64,000 nucleotides of DNA from contig CM033402.1 in NCBI GenBank assembly GCA_019426215.1, positions 1,922,001-1,986,000 of the forward strand. Reading direction: 5' to 3'. The DNA comes from Buddleja alternifolia. Lineage: Eukaryota; Streptophyta; Magnoliopsida; Lamiales; Scrophulariaceae. The position numbers were made by a program, and so were the translations under genes. Below the pieces are notes generated by a model. The model ran no database searches and was not told where the DNA came from. It saw only the letters and a list, made by a program, of their open reading frames with translations. This document shows, piece after piece, positions 24,240 to 35,500 of the stretch (positions are counted from its first letter, which is position 1; each line of letters starts with the position of its first letter).

Positions 24240-24570
24240 ATCTTTCCTAATTTTTCCAATATTATATAGGGAAAATTAATGTTTAGAGAATAAGAAGATT
24301 TTAAATTTATAAAGACACAACAATTATACAGTATCTTATAAGTCATTATACATTGTGTTATAACATATTATACGGTATCTTATAACTAATTATACAATAT
24401 GTGTTTATAACATATTAAAAATATTCAATTATACAGTATCTTATAAGTCATTATACAATATATTATAACACATTATACCGTATGTTATAACTCATTATAC
24501 AGTATGTGTTTATAACATACTTAAGATATTCAATTATATAGTATCTTATAAGTCATTATACAGTGTCTAA
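24240..24570. repeat. AT-rich minisatellite, block 2
   Basis: Duplicate of block 1, including the leader TTTAGAGAATAAGAAG and TTATACAGTATCTTATAAGTCA-type units. The two blocks bracket the EMC1 fragment in direct orientation. Confidence 0.8.
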
Positions 24571-25117
24571 GATCATTACCAAGCATTGCATTACAGACAC
24601 AATAATCAACAAAAAAACTCGATAAATTATTGGAGTAATCGAATATGTTCTTCAGATTTCGACGGTTGCGTCATATTTTTCGAATTTTGCCCAAGATTCG
24701 TTCAGCAATTCGTAATTCATGTTTACTTATTTTTTATTAATAGAATGAACCTTTGATATTGCTATTTTTCTTTTGCTTTTATCAATCATTCTTCAAAGGT
24801 ACTCTAAATCAGTTATCTGGAACGGGCATTCATGTCAAGATTGTATTTTTGGTTCTTTTCTTTTTTGAAAATGGAGAGAGAGAGAGAGAGGAGAGGGAGA
24901 GAGAGACGCGATGCAAAAGTTAGTTTTGGAGGTGAGATTTGATTTTGATCCTGTATTAGTTTGTTACATTTGTTGACTAAAATGCCCCTGTCATTATTAA
25001 AAAAATTATATAATCTGAAAAAATGGGTTAAATCCAGACCTTGGGATCAAATGGTATCAATGATGTAGATTGGGTCTTATATCTTACCTAATGTAATGGG
25101 ATGTATTTGATCCATAT

Positions 25118-25145
<28 letters not shown>

Positions 25146-25152
<7 letters not shown>

Positions 25153-25421
25153 CAAATACTAGATGAAACATTATTTAAAATTATGTGACAAGTGTACAAA
25201 TAAGTGGCTAGGATATGGAGAAATAGTTTTTATTTTTGTCTACAATCTTCATTACATTTTTTTTATCTTCATGTCCTAAACACCTGTGTATATACTTGTC
25301 AAATATTGATGTAGGGATGTCCAGTTCTTAAAGAATCTAACCAAAAAATTTGGTTTGGTTTTCCTTGGTTTTTGGTTTATTTTTCTATGTTAAGCACCGA
25401 TTAACCCAACCAAAATTCTAC
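25146..25421. other. duplicated spacer upstream of UTP18
   Basis: The first about 75 bp match 16928-17000. The remainder (to the MITE at 25422) has no counterpart at the upstream copy, where LTR sequence sits instead. Confidence 0.6.
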
Positions 25422-25826
25422 GGCTATGTTTGGTTATGTTTTGGGATGATATTTTGGTGAGAATTATTGGTGAAAAATTTATGGGGACACGTGCATATTT
25501 GATGAGATTGTGTTTAATTTTATTTTGGGAGTTGGGTTGTTTGATGAGATAGTGTTTGATTTTGTTTTCAGAGGGAACAAAAGTTATTGTAACAGTCAAA
25601 TCATAAAATTTGTGTCTGTTAATAATTAAATAATGACTGAAAGTCGAGAGAGGGGAGAGACAAAAGTAGGGAACAATACTTAGGTTGTAAATTTTTAAAT
25701 AAATAATTATTATATTTTTTTGGACAAAAAAAGAAACATATTTTTGGACAAAAAATGTGTTAACCAAATACAATTGGGCCAAAATTTTGGACCAAATTGG
25801 GTTTGAAAACATATCCAAATATATCC
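25422..25826. mobile_element. hAT-like MITE, downstream copy
   Basis: Starts GGCTATGTTTGGTTATGTTTT and ends AAAACATATCCAAATATATCC, which is an imperfect terminal inverted repeat. It is 405 bp, non-coding, and nearly colinear with 19632-20007. Confidence 0.7.
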
Positions 25827-25969
25827 TATGTTTTTTTACATAATATTTTAATATATTGTCTCAACTAATAAAGATCTTAAATAAGAAAAGTTACTCTGCA
25901 CAAGCGATTTCTCCTTTGTTTTGATTAGAATTTACATTTCCTGATTAATTTTTTAATTTTTGAATGGAA

Positions 25970-26217
25970 CCTTTTTTTTTAAAATCTAACCGAAATCGAT
26001 CAATTCAATTCGATTTTTGTTTTTAATTCTACACAAAGGGGATGCCCTTACCTAACAAATTCGGGCCAATAATTTTTTAATCATGAGCTACATAGACCCT
26101 ATAAAACTCCAAATAAGGATAGAAAAATCACAACTTATGACAACCTGAATTTGAACTCAGGATCTCCTACGTAAAAGTGAAAACTGGTACTTCAATTCGA
26201 TTCGATTTTAACCGAAT
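25970..26217 (-). mobile_element. SINE-like repeat, downstream copy
   Basis: Duplicate of 20160-20400, with the same box B-like GATCCTGAGTTCAAATTC on the minus strand. It moved with the duplicated block and is not an independent insertion. Confidence 0.5.
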
Positions 26218-26263
26218 GCAATCACACAGTATTACTATTATTGGGTAGCCACTACCCAATTTA

Positions 26264-26455
26264 AATAAATCCAACCTTTTTTTTCGTATATACCATGGTT
26301 TTCCCCAACCGGACGTCGGAGACTATTTCCCTTCGAGGCGTAGAGATCACCGAAATGGGTTTTGCTTTTGCCAAAAATTGAACCCTGAACAAATGCTTAA
26401 AGAACCCAATTATTTATCAACGGTGCTGGACCTTGTTGGTAATAAATCCAACCTT
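26264..26455 (-). mobile_element. SINE insertion with 15-bp target-site duplication
   Basis: An insert of 162 bp (26279-26440) lies between two perfect copies of AATAAATCCAACCTT (26264-26278 and 26441-26455). On the minus strand it ends in a poly(A) and holds a box B-like GGGTTCAATTTTTGG. The equivalent place in the upstream duplicate (near 20440) has one AATTAAACCAACCTT and no insert, so this is an empty-site-verified retroposition. Confidence 0.88.
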
Positions 26456-26639
26456 TAATTGTTAAAAGAAGAAGGAAAAAAGTAAAAAACTGAAAATAGT
26501 CCAAAAGCCCATTCCCATTTATGGAGCCCATAAATCAAACAAATGGCAAAAAGCCCATTTGTTAAAGAATTGAGATCATAAACCCCTCCTCCCAACCTCC
26601 AATTACAATTCGCCCTAATTTGGTTTCAAAAAAATTCAC

Positions 26640-27099
26640 CCTAATTCCTCCCCAAATCTGCCCCTCTTCCCGCCGACGAGGAGAAGCTGCGCCGCCGGTA
26701 AAGCTTTTTCTTCTTTATTTTTCTGCTAAAATTTGGTGTTTTACTTTGTAAATTGTAGCTTTAGATGATATTGCTTCTAGAGGTCTTATATTTTTGTAAA
26801 ACTGAAAAGCGAATTGGATATTTATAATTTGGATTTGATTCATAAATTCACTTGTTAATCTGTTTAAATTTACTCGGTTTGTTATTTGTTTGTGTTTCAA
26901 TCGAATGAGCTTTATATAATATAATATGTACATATATATATAGTATCAACATTTAACAGGGTCATTTTTTATTTTTTTTCATTTTCCAACAATAGTTCAA
27001 CAATAATGCATCGATAATCGATGAGTTTTACGCGTTGATATCCGCTAATGATTTGTGTTCTCATTTGATTTGGTTGGATTATTTGGTGCATTATAGAAG
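26640..27099 (+). promoter_or_regulatory. UTP18 5' UTR with leader intron
   Basis: GCCGCCG|GTAAAGC gives a donor at 26698, and GCATTATAG gives an acceptor at 27096, four bases before the ATG. Both sites are conserved in the truncated upstream copy, which supports a real leader intron of about 399 bp. No cDNA is available to confirm it. Confidence 0.6.
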
Positions 27100-28815
27100 A
27101 TGAGCTTGATTTCTCAAAATGCTATACCTAAGGAGCCAGTCAAGAGGAAAAAGAAAGCCGTAAAAACAGACGAGTTTGAACTAATTGAAGAAGGAAAAGA
27201 AGAGGATGAAGATAGAAATGAGCTTGGCTTGGATGATACGAAGAATCAGAAAAGAAAGAGGGCTCAAAAGAATAAAGACGAGCTAATTGAAATTGAGCAG
27301 GAGAAGAAAATGAAGAAGTTAGAGAACTCTCTATTTGGCTCGTTGTACAATCCCGTAGAGTTTGGGAAAGATGATGAGGAAGAAGCTAGAGATGAGGTGG
27401 ACAACACTTCTGCATTGTTCTTCACTGACAAGTCAGCAAATAGCACAATGTCCGTGTACGAGGAGGACATGGAATCAGGAGAGGAGAGTACTGAGGAACA
27501 GGAAAATAAGCAAAGAAAACCTGTTTGGATAGACGACGAAGAGGAGAAAACAAGTATAAATATAACTAAAGTGAACAAATTGAGGAAGCTGAGGAAGGAA
27601 GAGGATGAAAGTGTAATTTCTGGTTCTGCATATGTTTCGAGATTGAGGGCTCAGCATATTAAGATGAATCCAGGTACCGATTGGGCCCGGCTCGATGCCC
27701 GGTTGAGGGATTATAGTTCTGATGAGGATTCAGACAAAGAAAACGGGGCGGTGGTAGCCAGTGGTTATGACTATCCTGAAAATGCTGACGATATTCTTAG
27801 AACAAACGAAGACCTTGTTGTGAAGCGTGGTATGAAATTATTACCTGGGCTTCTGGAATATTCCAGACTGGCGGATGTAATCGCAAGGGGAACTTCCAAT
27901 AGCGATACTGTAATAAATTCTGTTGAGTTCCATAAGAATGGTCAGCTGCTCCTTGTTGGTGGATTGGATAAAACATTAAAATTATATCAGGTTGATGGCA
28001 AAAATAATACGAAGATCCAAAGCATCTTCCTCGAGGGTTGTCCAATCAAAAAAGCTTCTTTCTTACCTGATGGTTCACAAATTATCATATCAGGAAGAAG
28101 AAAATTCGCTTATAGCTTCGATTTAGTCAATGCCCGGGTAGATAAAATTGGCCCACTTGCGGGACGTGATGAGAGAAGCCTCGAAGCTTTCGAAATTAGC
28201 CCTGATTCGAAAACTATCGCCTTTCTTGGCAATGAAGGGTATATTTTATTAGTTTCATCTAAAACGAAAGAACTGATTGGAACATTGAAAATGAATGGAA
28301 CTGTTCGATCATTAGCGTTTACTAATGATGGGCAGCAATTGCTCAGCTCGGGTGGAGACGGGCGGATTTACCACTGGGACATGAGAACAAGAACTTGTTT
28401 CCACATAGGTGTTGATGAAGGTTGCATAAACGGTACATCTCTTTGTACTTCCCCTGTTGGAAATTTATTTGCAGCTGGTTCGGATAGTGGGATTGTGAAC
28501 ATTTACAATAGAGAAGAGTTTTTAGGTGGGAAACGAAAACCACTTAAAGTGATTGATAATTTGACTACTAAGGTGGATTTTATGAAATTTAATCCCGACG
28601 CTCAAATTTTGGCTATTAGTTCGCGAACGAAGAAGAATAGCTTTAAGATGATTCACGTTCCTTCGTTTAGTGTTTTTTCGAATTGGCCTCCGAGTAACAG
28701 GATTTTGGGGCATCCGAGCTGTATGGATTTTAGCCCTCGTGGCGGGTTTATGGCGATGGGGAATGCTGCTGGACAAGTGATGTTATACAAGCTGCATCAC
28801 TACCATCAGGCATAG
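27100..28815 (+). CDS. UTP18: UTP18 homolog, U3 snoRNA-associated WD40 protein
   Basis: Nucleolar component of the small-subunit processome, needed for U3-dependent 18S rRNA maturation. It is an intronless coding region of 571 residues. The N-terminal about 230 residues are highly charged and disordered-looking, with acidic and lysine-rich runs and a KRKKK basic cluster near residue 15. WD40-type repeats fill about residues 265-570, with recognisable units INSVEFHKNGQLLLVGGLDK, SLAFTNDGQQLLSSGGDGRI-YHWD and CMDFSPRGGFMAMGNAAGQV. Conserved family segments such as LFGSLYNP and SRLRAQHIKMNPGTDWA support UTP18 over other WD40 proteins. The start at 27100 directly follows the leader-intron acceptor. 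A broken 5' copy lies 6 kb upstream. Confidence 0.94.
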   Translation: MSLISQNAIPKEPVKRKKKAVKTDEFELIEEGKEEDEDRNELGLDDTKNQKRKRAQKNKDELIEIEQEKKMKKLENSLFGSLYNPVEFGKDDEEEARDEVDNTSALFFTDKSANSTMSVYEEDMESGEESTEEQENKQRKPVWIDDEEEKTSINITKVNKLRKLRKEEDESVISGSAYVSRLRAQHIKMNPGTDWARLDARLRDYSSDEDSDKENGAVVASGYDYPENADDILRTNEDLVVKRGMKLLPGLLEYSRLADVIARGTSNSDTVINSVEFHKNGQLLLVGGLDKTLKLYQVDGKNNTKIQSIFLEGCPIKKASFLPDGSQIIISGRRKFAYSFDLVNARVDKIGPLAGRDERSLEAFEISPDSKTIAFLGNEGYILLVSSKTKELIGTLKMNGTVRSLAFTNDGQQLLSSGGDGRIYHWDMRTRTCFHIGVDEGCINGTSLCTSPVGNLFAAGSDSGIVNIYNREEFLGGKRKPLKVIDNLTTKVDFMKFNPDAQILAISSRTKKNSFKMIHVPSFSVFSNWPPSNRILGHPSCMDFSPRGGFMAMGNAAGQVMLYKLHHYHQA

Positions 28816-29764
28816 TTACAGAGTTGGATTAACATTTTGTGTTCATTTTTGTTTTCTTTTCTGCTGCAGTTTTGTGCTTTTATTTGCAATTTCTTGGTGC
28901 TGTCACTTTTTACTCCTGATTAATGGTGACTGCACTTGTAACCGCATGTAATGGTTTTATGTCACAAGGATTAAACTTAATTTATTCATTCACCTTCTAT
29001 TTTATTGAAGTTTGGAGATTTGTCTTTGCAAAATGATGGTCAATTTTGTGTTTTACTTGCGTATCCACGGAAGTGTATAAAATAGTTTCTTAAATATGAA
29101 TTCGACATGAATTATATGCGCTTATTGTATGTAAGCGTTACTGAGTACAAGATTACTCTATTTTAGAATATAACTCTATTTTAGAATATACAATTTCAAA
29201 CGATTTTATTGTTGTAATAGTTACGCACATTACTAAATTACAATAAATACAATTCCACTTAAATGTTACAAGAAAACAAAATATTGGATCATGTTTGTAT
29301 GTCTAGAAACTTTTGTGTATTTGGTCAATGAAGTCTAAATCTAGCGACAAAGCTTGAGACAATACTCGAATTAAATGCTGTGTATTGGTTTAATTTCATT
29401 ATTCAAGTTAGTTCCATTTGCAAATTTTATTACTCCGACAAAACAAAACCCACAAATTTTCATTATTATTATATTTAACCCCAATGCAATATTATTTTAG
29501 CGAGAACAATAAAAGAAAAAAGAGGGACCAGAAAAGTACAATAGAAAGCAGATGTTTACATGCATAAATTCAAAATAGTTTTTACACAAAATAAAAAAAA
29601 TTAAAAATAATACCCCCATACTCTTAGGAATGATAATATCAGAATATGAAAAAATAAATAAATTAAACTAGAATATGAAAGAATGACATGAGAATTTAAC
29701 TTGATTCGGCAAACTACCTATATTCACGAACCAACAATAGATCTACACCAACCCGTCACCTATT
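28816..29764. other. 3' flanks of UTP18 and psbW (convergent)
   Basis: UTP18 3' UTR-like sequence runs to about 29000, then AT-rich spacer to the psbW stop. No further gene is seen. Confidence 0.5.
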
Positions 29765-30744
29765 TCAAAGGGACAATCCTGAATCGTCATCCTCTTCAAG
29801 GGATGAAGTGTAAACAAAGTAGAGTGACCAAATGAAAGCAAAAACACCCAAAAGTAGCCACCCCAAAAGGTTATTGCTCAGCCCAAATGGCAGCCCTGTT
29901 CCTTCTGTGCTCATTCTCTCATCCACCAAAGCCATTGCCGCCGGGCTCGACATGGCGGCAGTCGACACCGCCGCCATCAACGAAGCCGCCATCCCGGATT
30001 TTGGTGCACTCTCTTGTGGCTTTCCCTCCATTGAGCATCTCAATTTTCCCACATTTTTTGATCTTGATGGCAACCGCCGCAACCCTACAATCAAATTTGA
30101 GTTAAAAGGGAAAACGCTTTTTGTCCTTTATTTCGATTTACTGTTTCATCTTGTATTTTATATTAAATATGCACAATGAGTTTTATGGCGACATTTTATA
30201 AATATAAAATGAATCATCATTTTATTCATTTTGACTAAGATAATACTTTATCAAGATAACACATATTAATGGGATCTATATGAATTTTGGATCGCAACTT
30301 AATTTATGTTTATTCAATTTGATCAACATTCAACCTCAAATCACCCTTTAAGCAAGAATAGAGTTGAAAGATAAATTCAACTTGGACAAGAAATTCAAAC
30401 ATAATTCAATTCGATGCAATTCATTGTATAATTAATCTCAAGTATAAAATTTTAGCACAAATTAGGTCTATTAAATCCAATATATAAAATTACGAAAATG
30501 AGTGAAATATGCTTATCAGTTATCATGCGATTTGTTATAAGGTAATCGAATTACATCTAGTTCGATCAAACCAAGTTCGAGTTAGAATTTTTCATGCAGA
30601 ACGTATCATGACAGTTAATACTCGACTTCATTTAAAGGGCAACCACTTACCGAGAATCGCCGATGGACGCACGGCGGATGCCTTCTGTACGAGGGCAGCG
30701 CGTGCGCCCGACGAAGTTGAGGTGCAAGCGGAGATGGTGGCCAT
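29765..30744 (-). CDS. psbW: Photosystem II reaction centre W protein precursor
   Basis: Nuclear-encoded thylakoid membrane subunit that helps stabilise photosystem II complexes. Two exons, minus strand: 30744-30651 and 30084-29765; GT-AG intron of 566 bp; 137 residues. The first half is a bipartite targeting region: a Ser/Ala/Arg-rich chloroplast transit peptide ([20 protein letters not shown]), then a hydrophobic Ala-rich segment ([14 protein letters not shown]). The mature protein would begin near residue 84 ([12 protein letters not shown]). It has one transmembrane helix ([20 protein letters not shown]) and the conserved acidic tail ending SGLSL. Length and motifs match the family throughout. 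The start is set by the first ATG with transit-peptide character in exon 1. Confidence 0.96.
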
Positions 30745-30826
30745 TTTTATTCAATTGGGATTTAATTGAATTGATCAAAGTTGGTGTTTACGAGTAATGT
30801 TAATATGTTATGACCGATTAATATCT

Positions 30827-30832
30827 CTTATC
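30827..30832 (-). promoter_or_regulatory. I-box (GATAAG) upstream of psbW
   Basis: GATAAG on the psbW strand, about 85 bp before the ATG. I-boxes are common in light-regulated photosynthesis promoters. This is motif-only evidence. Confidence 0.4.
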
Positions 30833-30907
30833 AAAACTGAGTAAACAACCACACAGCTGGAATTAGATAGATAGCCCCTCGTTTACAACTACCCAACCAC
30901 GCTTCGC

Positions 30908-30913
30908 CACGTG
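30908..30913 (-). promoter_or_regulatory. G-box (CACGTG) upstream of psbW
   Basis: CACGTG lies about 165 bp upstream of the psbW ATG. A G-box plus I-box pair fits light control of a photosystem gene. Binding is inferred. Confidence 0.5.
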
Positions 30914-32587
30914 TCGTCTCATCCTTTGCACACATCATTTTATTCATCTTTCTTCATTCAAACGATATATTATTGTGAGAGGCTCAAGTATAAATATAGA
31001 TAGATATTGTAGTATCTTCCTTAATTCTTTTCATTAGTTAATGTCATAGGTGACCAATACTAATGTCAAAAGTGTCGAGGGCATATAATGTTTAAAAGAA
31101 TCAATATTTTTTAAGTTTTTAATGTTTAAGATGAACATTACATTTATATATTATATATGTCTGTTCAGTACTATTTAAGACTATAGTTCGTTAACATGTT
31201 CATTATGTAATCAAGGGATATATAGGCGTAAAGGTTATATAGCCAAAATACGGATGCTTGTTGTACATCTAACTACTCAATATATGTCCACCAGATATAA
31301 CATAAAATATATACTGTATCAAAACGCCCACTATTAATCCATGTATAACATCTACGCTCTATTATAATTAAAGAGGAACCCAGAGACTTGATTTTTAATC
31401 TAGCAAGTTGTGTTGACAAGACATAAGAAAAAATGTTAAACGAAATTGATGTTCATGCTGTCATGCATATGGGAGTGTTATAATATCATATCATGTGTTT
31501 TGAGGTAACATAATAAAAACCAAAAAACCAATTAAACTAAATGTAGAAGGAAACTATTATTCATTGATTTCTCACTTTTTCTTTAAATCACGTTTAATTT
31601 TATTTTACATCCGTATCTTTCCCCCCCTATTTTTTCTTATTTTCTCTCAACAATACTACTTAAATTTTATTATTTTTAGTTCAATTCTGTTTTTCATATT
31701 GAGTGTCCTCACCGATTAATAAAAATAGAAACCTTACACACAGACCTCCTCAATTATAATTAGTAATTACTGAAAACTCCTTTCAAATATTAAAAGTCAA
31801 ACAAAATCTTCCTCGTGTTAAGGCAATATTATAATTACACCCTTGTGTATTTAAATTTTTTCACAATTTCATGATGTGTTGATAATTGTTAATAAATGAT
31901 CGGAATTTTGACAATTACACAATAAACAAGGGGTCCATGTGTAGTTTTCCCAATATAATCAAACCACGTTAGGACAAAAAAATTCCTGATTAGTGCGCGC
32001 CATTTCATGAAGATAAAGCCATTTGTCTGTTTCCAAAATCCATTTTTCACCTACATTTTGTACCTATCATTTGCAAATCAACCCACCATCTGCCACCTCC
32101 AGCCATGCACACGCCACTGCTACAAGAAAATGCCACCCCACCCCACCCCACAAAGAGTTACCACAGTCACTCGACTCTCGAGATAATCTACACCATCACA
32201 AGTTCAGCTCTCGAGATGATCTACAGCCGCAGATGTAATTGTCATGATGGACACCACAAGTACATGTGCAGTAAAAATTACCCGACAGGCCAACTCCCGA
32301 GAACTACCAATTATGATCCAAGTTACCATCAACGGCCCCTCTTCAACCCCCCCCCACACCCCCCCTCCCACCCCCCTTCATTTTTCACCATATATCCTAC
32401 ACTTCTCTTCACGTCTCAATTCTTCTACCTAACTCTCACGTTTTCACAGTAAAGTGTAACCCCAGAAGCCCTTAACATCAAATTCCACTTCTATTTTTTA
32501 TTTTTTCCTAAAACAATTTGATTATTAACAGCTTAATTGATTTCATGAAATTACAATTTGTTTGGTTTGCAGGGACTTAAATTTTAA
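30914..32587. other. intergenic between psbW and MRS2, with 5' leader of MRS2
   Basis: AT-rich with no gene to about 32000. About 31729-31957 is a degraded foldback MITE related to 14981-15297. About 32030-32450 is C-rich (including CCCCCCCACACCCCCCCTCCC-like tracts) and looks like 5' UTR. A TTTGCAG acceptor at about 32572, just before the ATG at 32588, suggests a leader intron. Confidence 0.4.
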
Positions 32588-35500
32588 ATGGCTGAAGAAG
32601 ATGGGTCGTCCATTGTTGAAACTCAAATGTCTTCTTTGAAGAAGAAAGGTGTAATTGCAAGGAACTGGATACTATTGAACAGTAGAGGGGAGGGGATAAT
32701 CATGGATTTGGATAAGTTTTCAATTATGAGAAGAGTGCCAATTAATGCTAGAGACCTTAGAATTCTCGATCCTTTGTTGTCTTATCCCTCTGCAATTCTT
32801 GGTAGAGAAAAGGCAATCGTCCTCAATTTAGAGGTAAAATGGATATTTTCATATTTTTCCAGCTTTTTTGTCTCTTTTTTCCAAATTCTTTTTAGGATCG
32901 GTTACATGATACAAGTCATTAATATCAGATTATGATAAATTACAACCAACTAACAATTATTAGAATCAGGACATAGGGACGTAGTAGGGGACAGAGCCAG
33001 TATTTTGGTTCCCAATATATTTTAATGGTACAACCAACTAACAACTATTAGAATCAAGGACATAGGGATGACATAGGGATGGAGCCAGTATTTTAGTTCC
33101 GGGGGCAATATATTTTAATGGTGGAAAACTTGATATTATTAGGTTTTTGAGGGGGCAAAATTTAAAATATTAAAAATTTATAGGGCAAAATGTATAATAT
33201 TCAAAAGTTGAGGGGCGGCTGCCACCACCAGCCCCTTGGCTCCGTTATTGATTACAATCAGCTAACAACTGCTATAAAAGTAGAGAAAAGCCCCTTTCGT
33301 TGGGAGGGAGTAGAAATAAGACATCTAACATCTCCAGCAATAGAGCTAGTCTTCATCGGCTACTAATTTTTTCTGTTTTTGATATTGCAGCATATCAAAG
33401 CAATAATCACCACAGATGAGGTAAATTTGAAGTTTCTGGCGAGTAAAGATACAAAAATCCCCAAAATAATCGATCAATTGAGGATAAATGTGTTTATTTT
33501 GAATTAGGTATTACTCAGGGATCCAGTTGATGAAAATGTGATACCAATTGTTGAAGAACTACAGAGGCGATTGCCTTTAGCCATTGGTAACGGTGAAGGA
33601 GAAGAAGAGGAGTTGCCGGAAACGCGTAATAGTGAAGTTGAAACCGACGAAGAAACTGGTAAAATCACAACAATTCGTTTATAATGGATTAGTCAAATGA
33701 ACGGTTGTGATTGCCAGATATGTCTTAAGTCTCGACCCTTTCTAAGAATAGTCCCTGTTTGTTGCTATTGCTTTTGGCTTCTTGAGTTTGTGATATGTTT
33801 TGAATTTAGTGTAGGTTAACTGATAGCATTTCTTGAATCTGTTGTAGAGTTTCCATTTGAATTTCGAGCTCTCGAAGTAGCATTAGAAGGTATATGTAGC
33901 TCTCTTGATGCACAAACTAGAGAGCTGGAGATTGTTGCTTATCCTGCTTTAGATGAGCTCACTGCTAAGGTAATGAGATCAATTGAATTGTTCCTTTTCA
34001 TTTTGGATAAATTACACATACACCCCTGCGTCTGATCTTAATGATTAAAAACACCCGAATAAAAAGGAAGTATCATATCTTCCGCTTTCATTAAAAAAAG
34101 ATTGCAATTTCATGTCCTGTTTTTCGAGTTGTTAAGAGTGATTAGGATCTGACAGGGTGTGTTGGTAATTTGCAAACTCTGAGAGGGCTCGTGATAATTA
34201 CGTGAGGGGGGGTGAATGTAATTACCTATTTCTTTATTGATGGTCCATGATTAAATTTGAAATTGTTTCAATAAAGTTATACGAATTAAGTTACGAACTT
34301 CTTGTGATTGTAAATGCAGATCAGCAGTCGAAACTTGGATCGCGTCCGTAAAACGAAGAGTGCTATGACAAGATTGACAAGTCGAGTTCAAAAAGTACGT
34401 CTAGCTTTTTATCTCTCTAATACTGATTAATTTGAATCTGTAATGGGAAATTTGTCCTTCTTATTACAATGCTAAAAAGATGTTTCTAGGTACGGGATGA
34501 GCTCGAGCAACTTCTAGATGACGATGATGACATGGCTGATCTTTATCTATCGAGAAAATCTGCCACGTCAGCTTCTTTCTCCGGTTATTTTGGTCATCCC
34601 AGGTGGCAGCTAACAGGTGACGAATCTCCAATAATAGACTCAAAAATATCCAGAAGTAGCAGCATGACAAGTGCAGTAACCACTACTCATGAAGAGAATA
34701 ATGTTGAGGAACTTGAAATGTTGCTTGAGGTTTATAAATATATATAAATTATTGGATAAAAGTAGGAAGTTTTATTTTTCATTACCAAAATTATGTATTA
34801 AGACATTACGTTATAATTTGCATGCAGGCCTACTTTATGCAAATTGAAAGCACGATGAATAAGTTGACCACGGTATGCCCGGGATTACTATACAATCTGT
34901 ATACTAAGAAAATAAAGAAAAGAGAATTAGAATTTTTTTATTTTTTTAGAGGGTTCTTGAAGAATTATTTTGTGTGCCGAGGAATTAGATTTCCTTTTCT
35001 TATTGTTATTTATTTTTATTTTTTTCGATTCAGTTGCGAGAATACATTGATGATACTGAAGACTACATCAATATTCAGGTAATATTCTGAAATTTATTTA
35101 TATATTCACAGTTTGTGAACAATGATAATTCTAGATTTATGTCTATTAATCGAGTCTTATTTATTCATAAGGCAATTTCTAACCTGAGTTTACTATATCT
35201 GTATATAGTGTCAATGTTCTAGCAAAATATTTGGACAACTATGTAATGTGAAGTACAAGTGCGCATTATGTCTCGTCTTTGACAAAGTTATCTTCTTCGT
35301 TGCAGTTGGACAATCATCGGAATCAACTGATTCAGGTATGGCATGACTGCTTATTTTGAGTACATATCACTATACTATAATGTTAATGTATTTTTATTAT
35401 TTACTAATTTTCCTATGATCATAATCTCCAAAATATATCAGCCATTTAAACACTAGCAATCAAATTTTTTTTTTGGGGCACATCTTGTGATGTTGGATAT

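Larger units (their letters stand above)
23045..25120. mobile_element. Pack-MULE-like element with captured gene fragment
   Basis: Left end GGGTCAAGATCTAATACAC and right end (reversed) GGATATGGATCAAATACATC begin terminal inverted repeats of roughly 80-90 bp. These share TAAGATATAAGA.CCAATCTACA. Both ends abut (TA)n, so the target duplication cannot be read. There is no transposase. The interior holds an EMC1 fragment, a short GC-rich coding-like piece (23186-23310, minus) and two AT-rich minisatellite blocks. The architecture matches a Mutator-type element carrying host gene pieces. Confidence 0.65.

Noticed and set aside
27264..28776. Minus-strand open frames across UTP18
   Set aside because: Shadows of the UTP18 coding strand; no motifs.
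30509..30769. Plus-strand frame over psbW exon 1
   Set aside because: Antisense to a clearly recognised transit-peptide exon.
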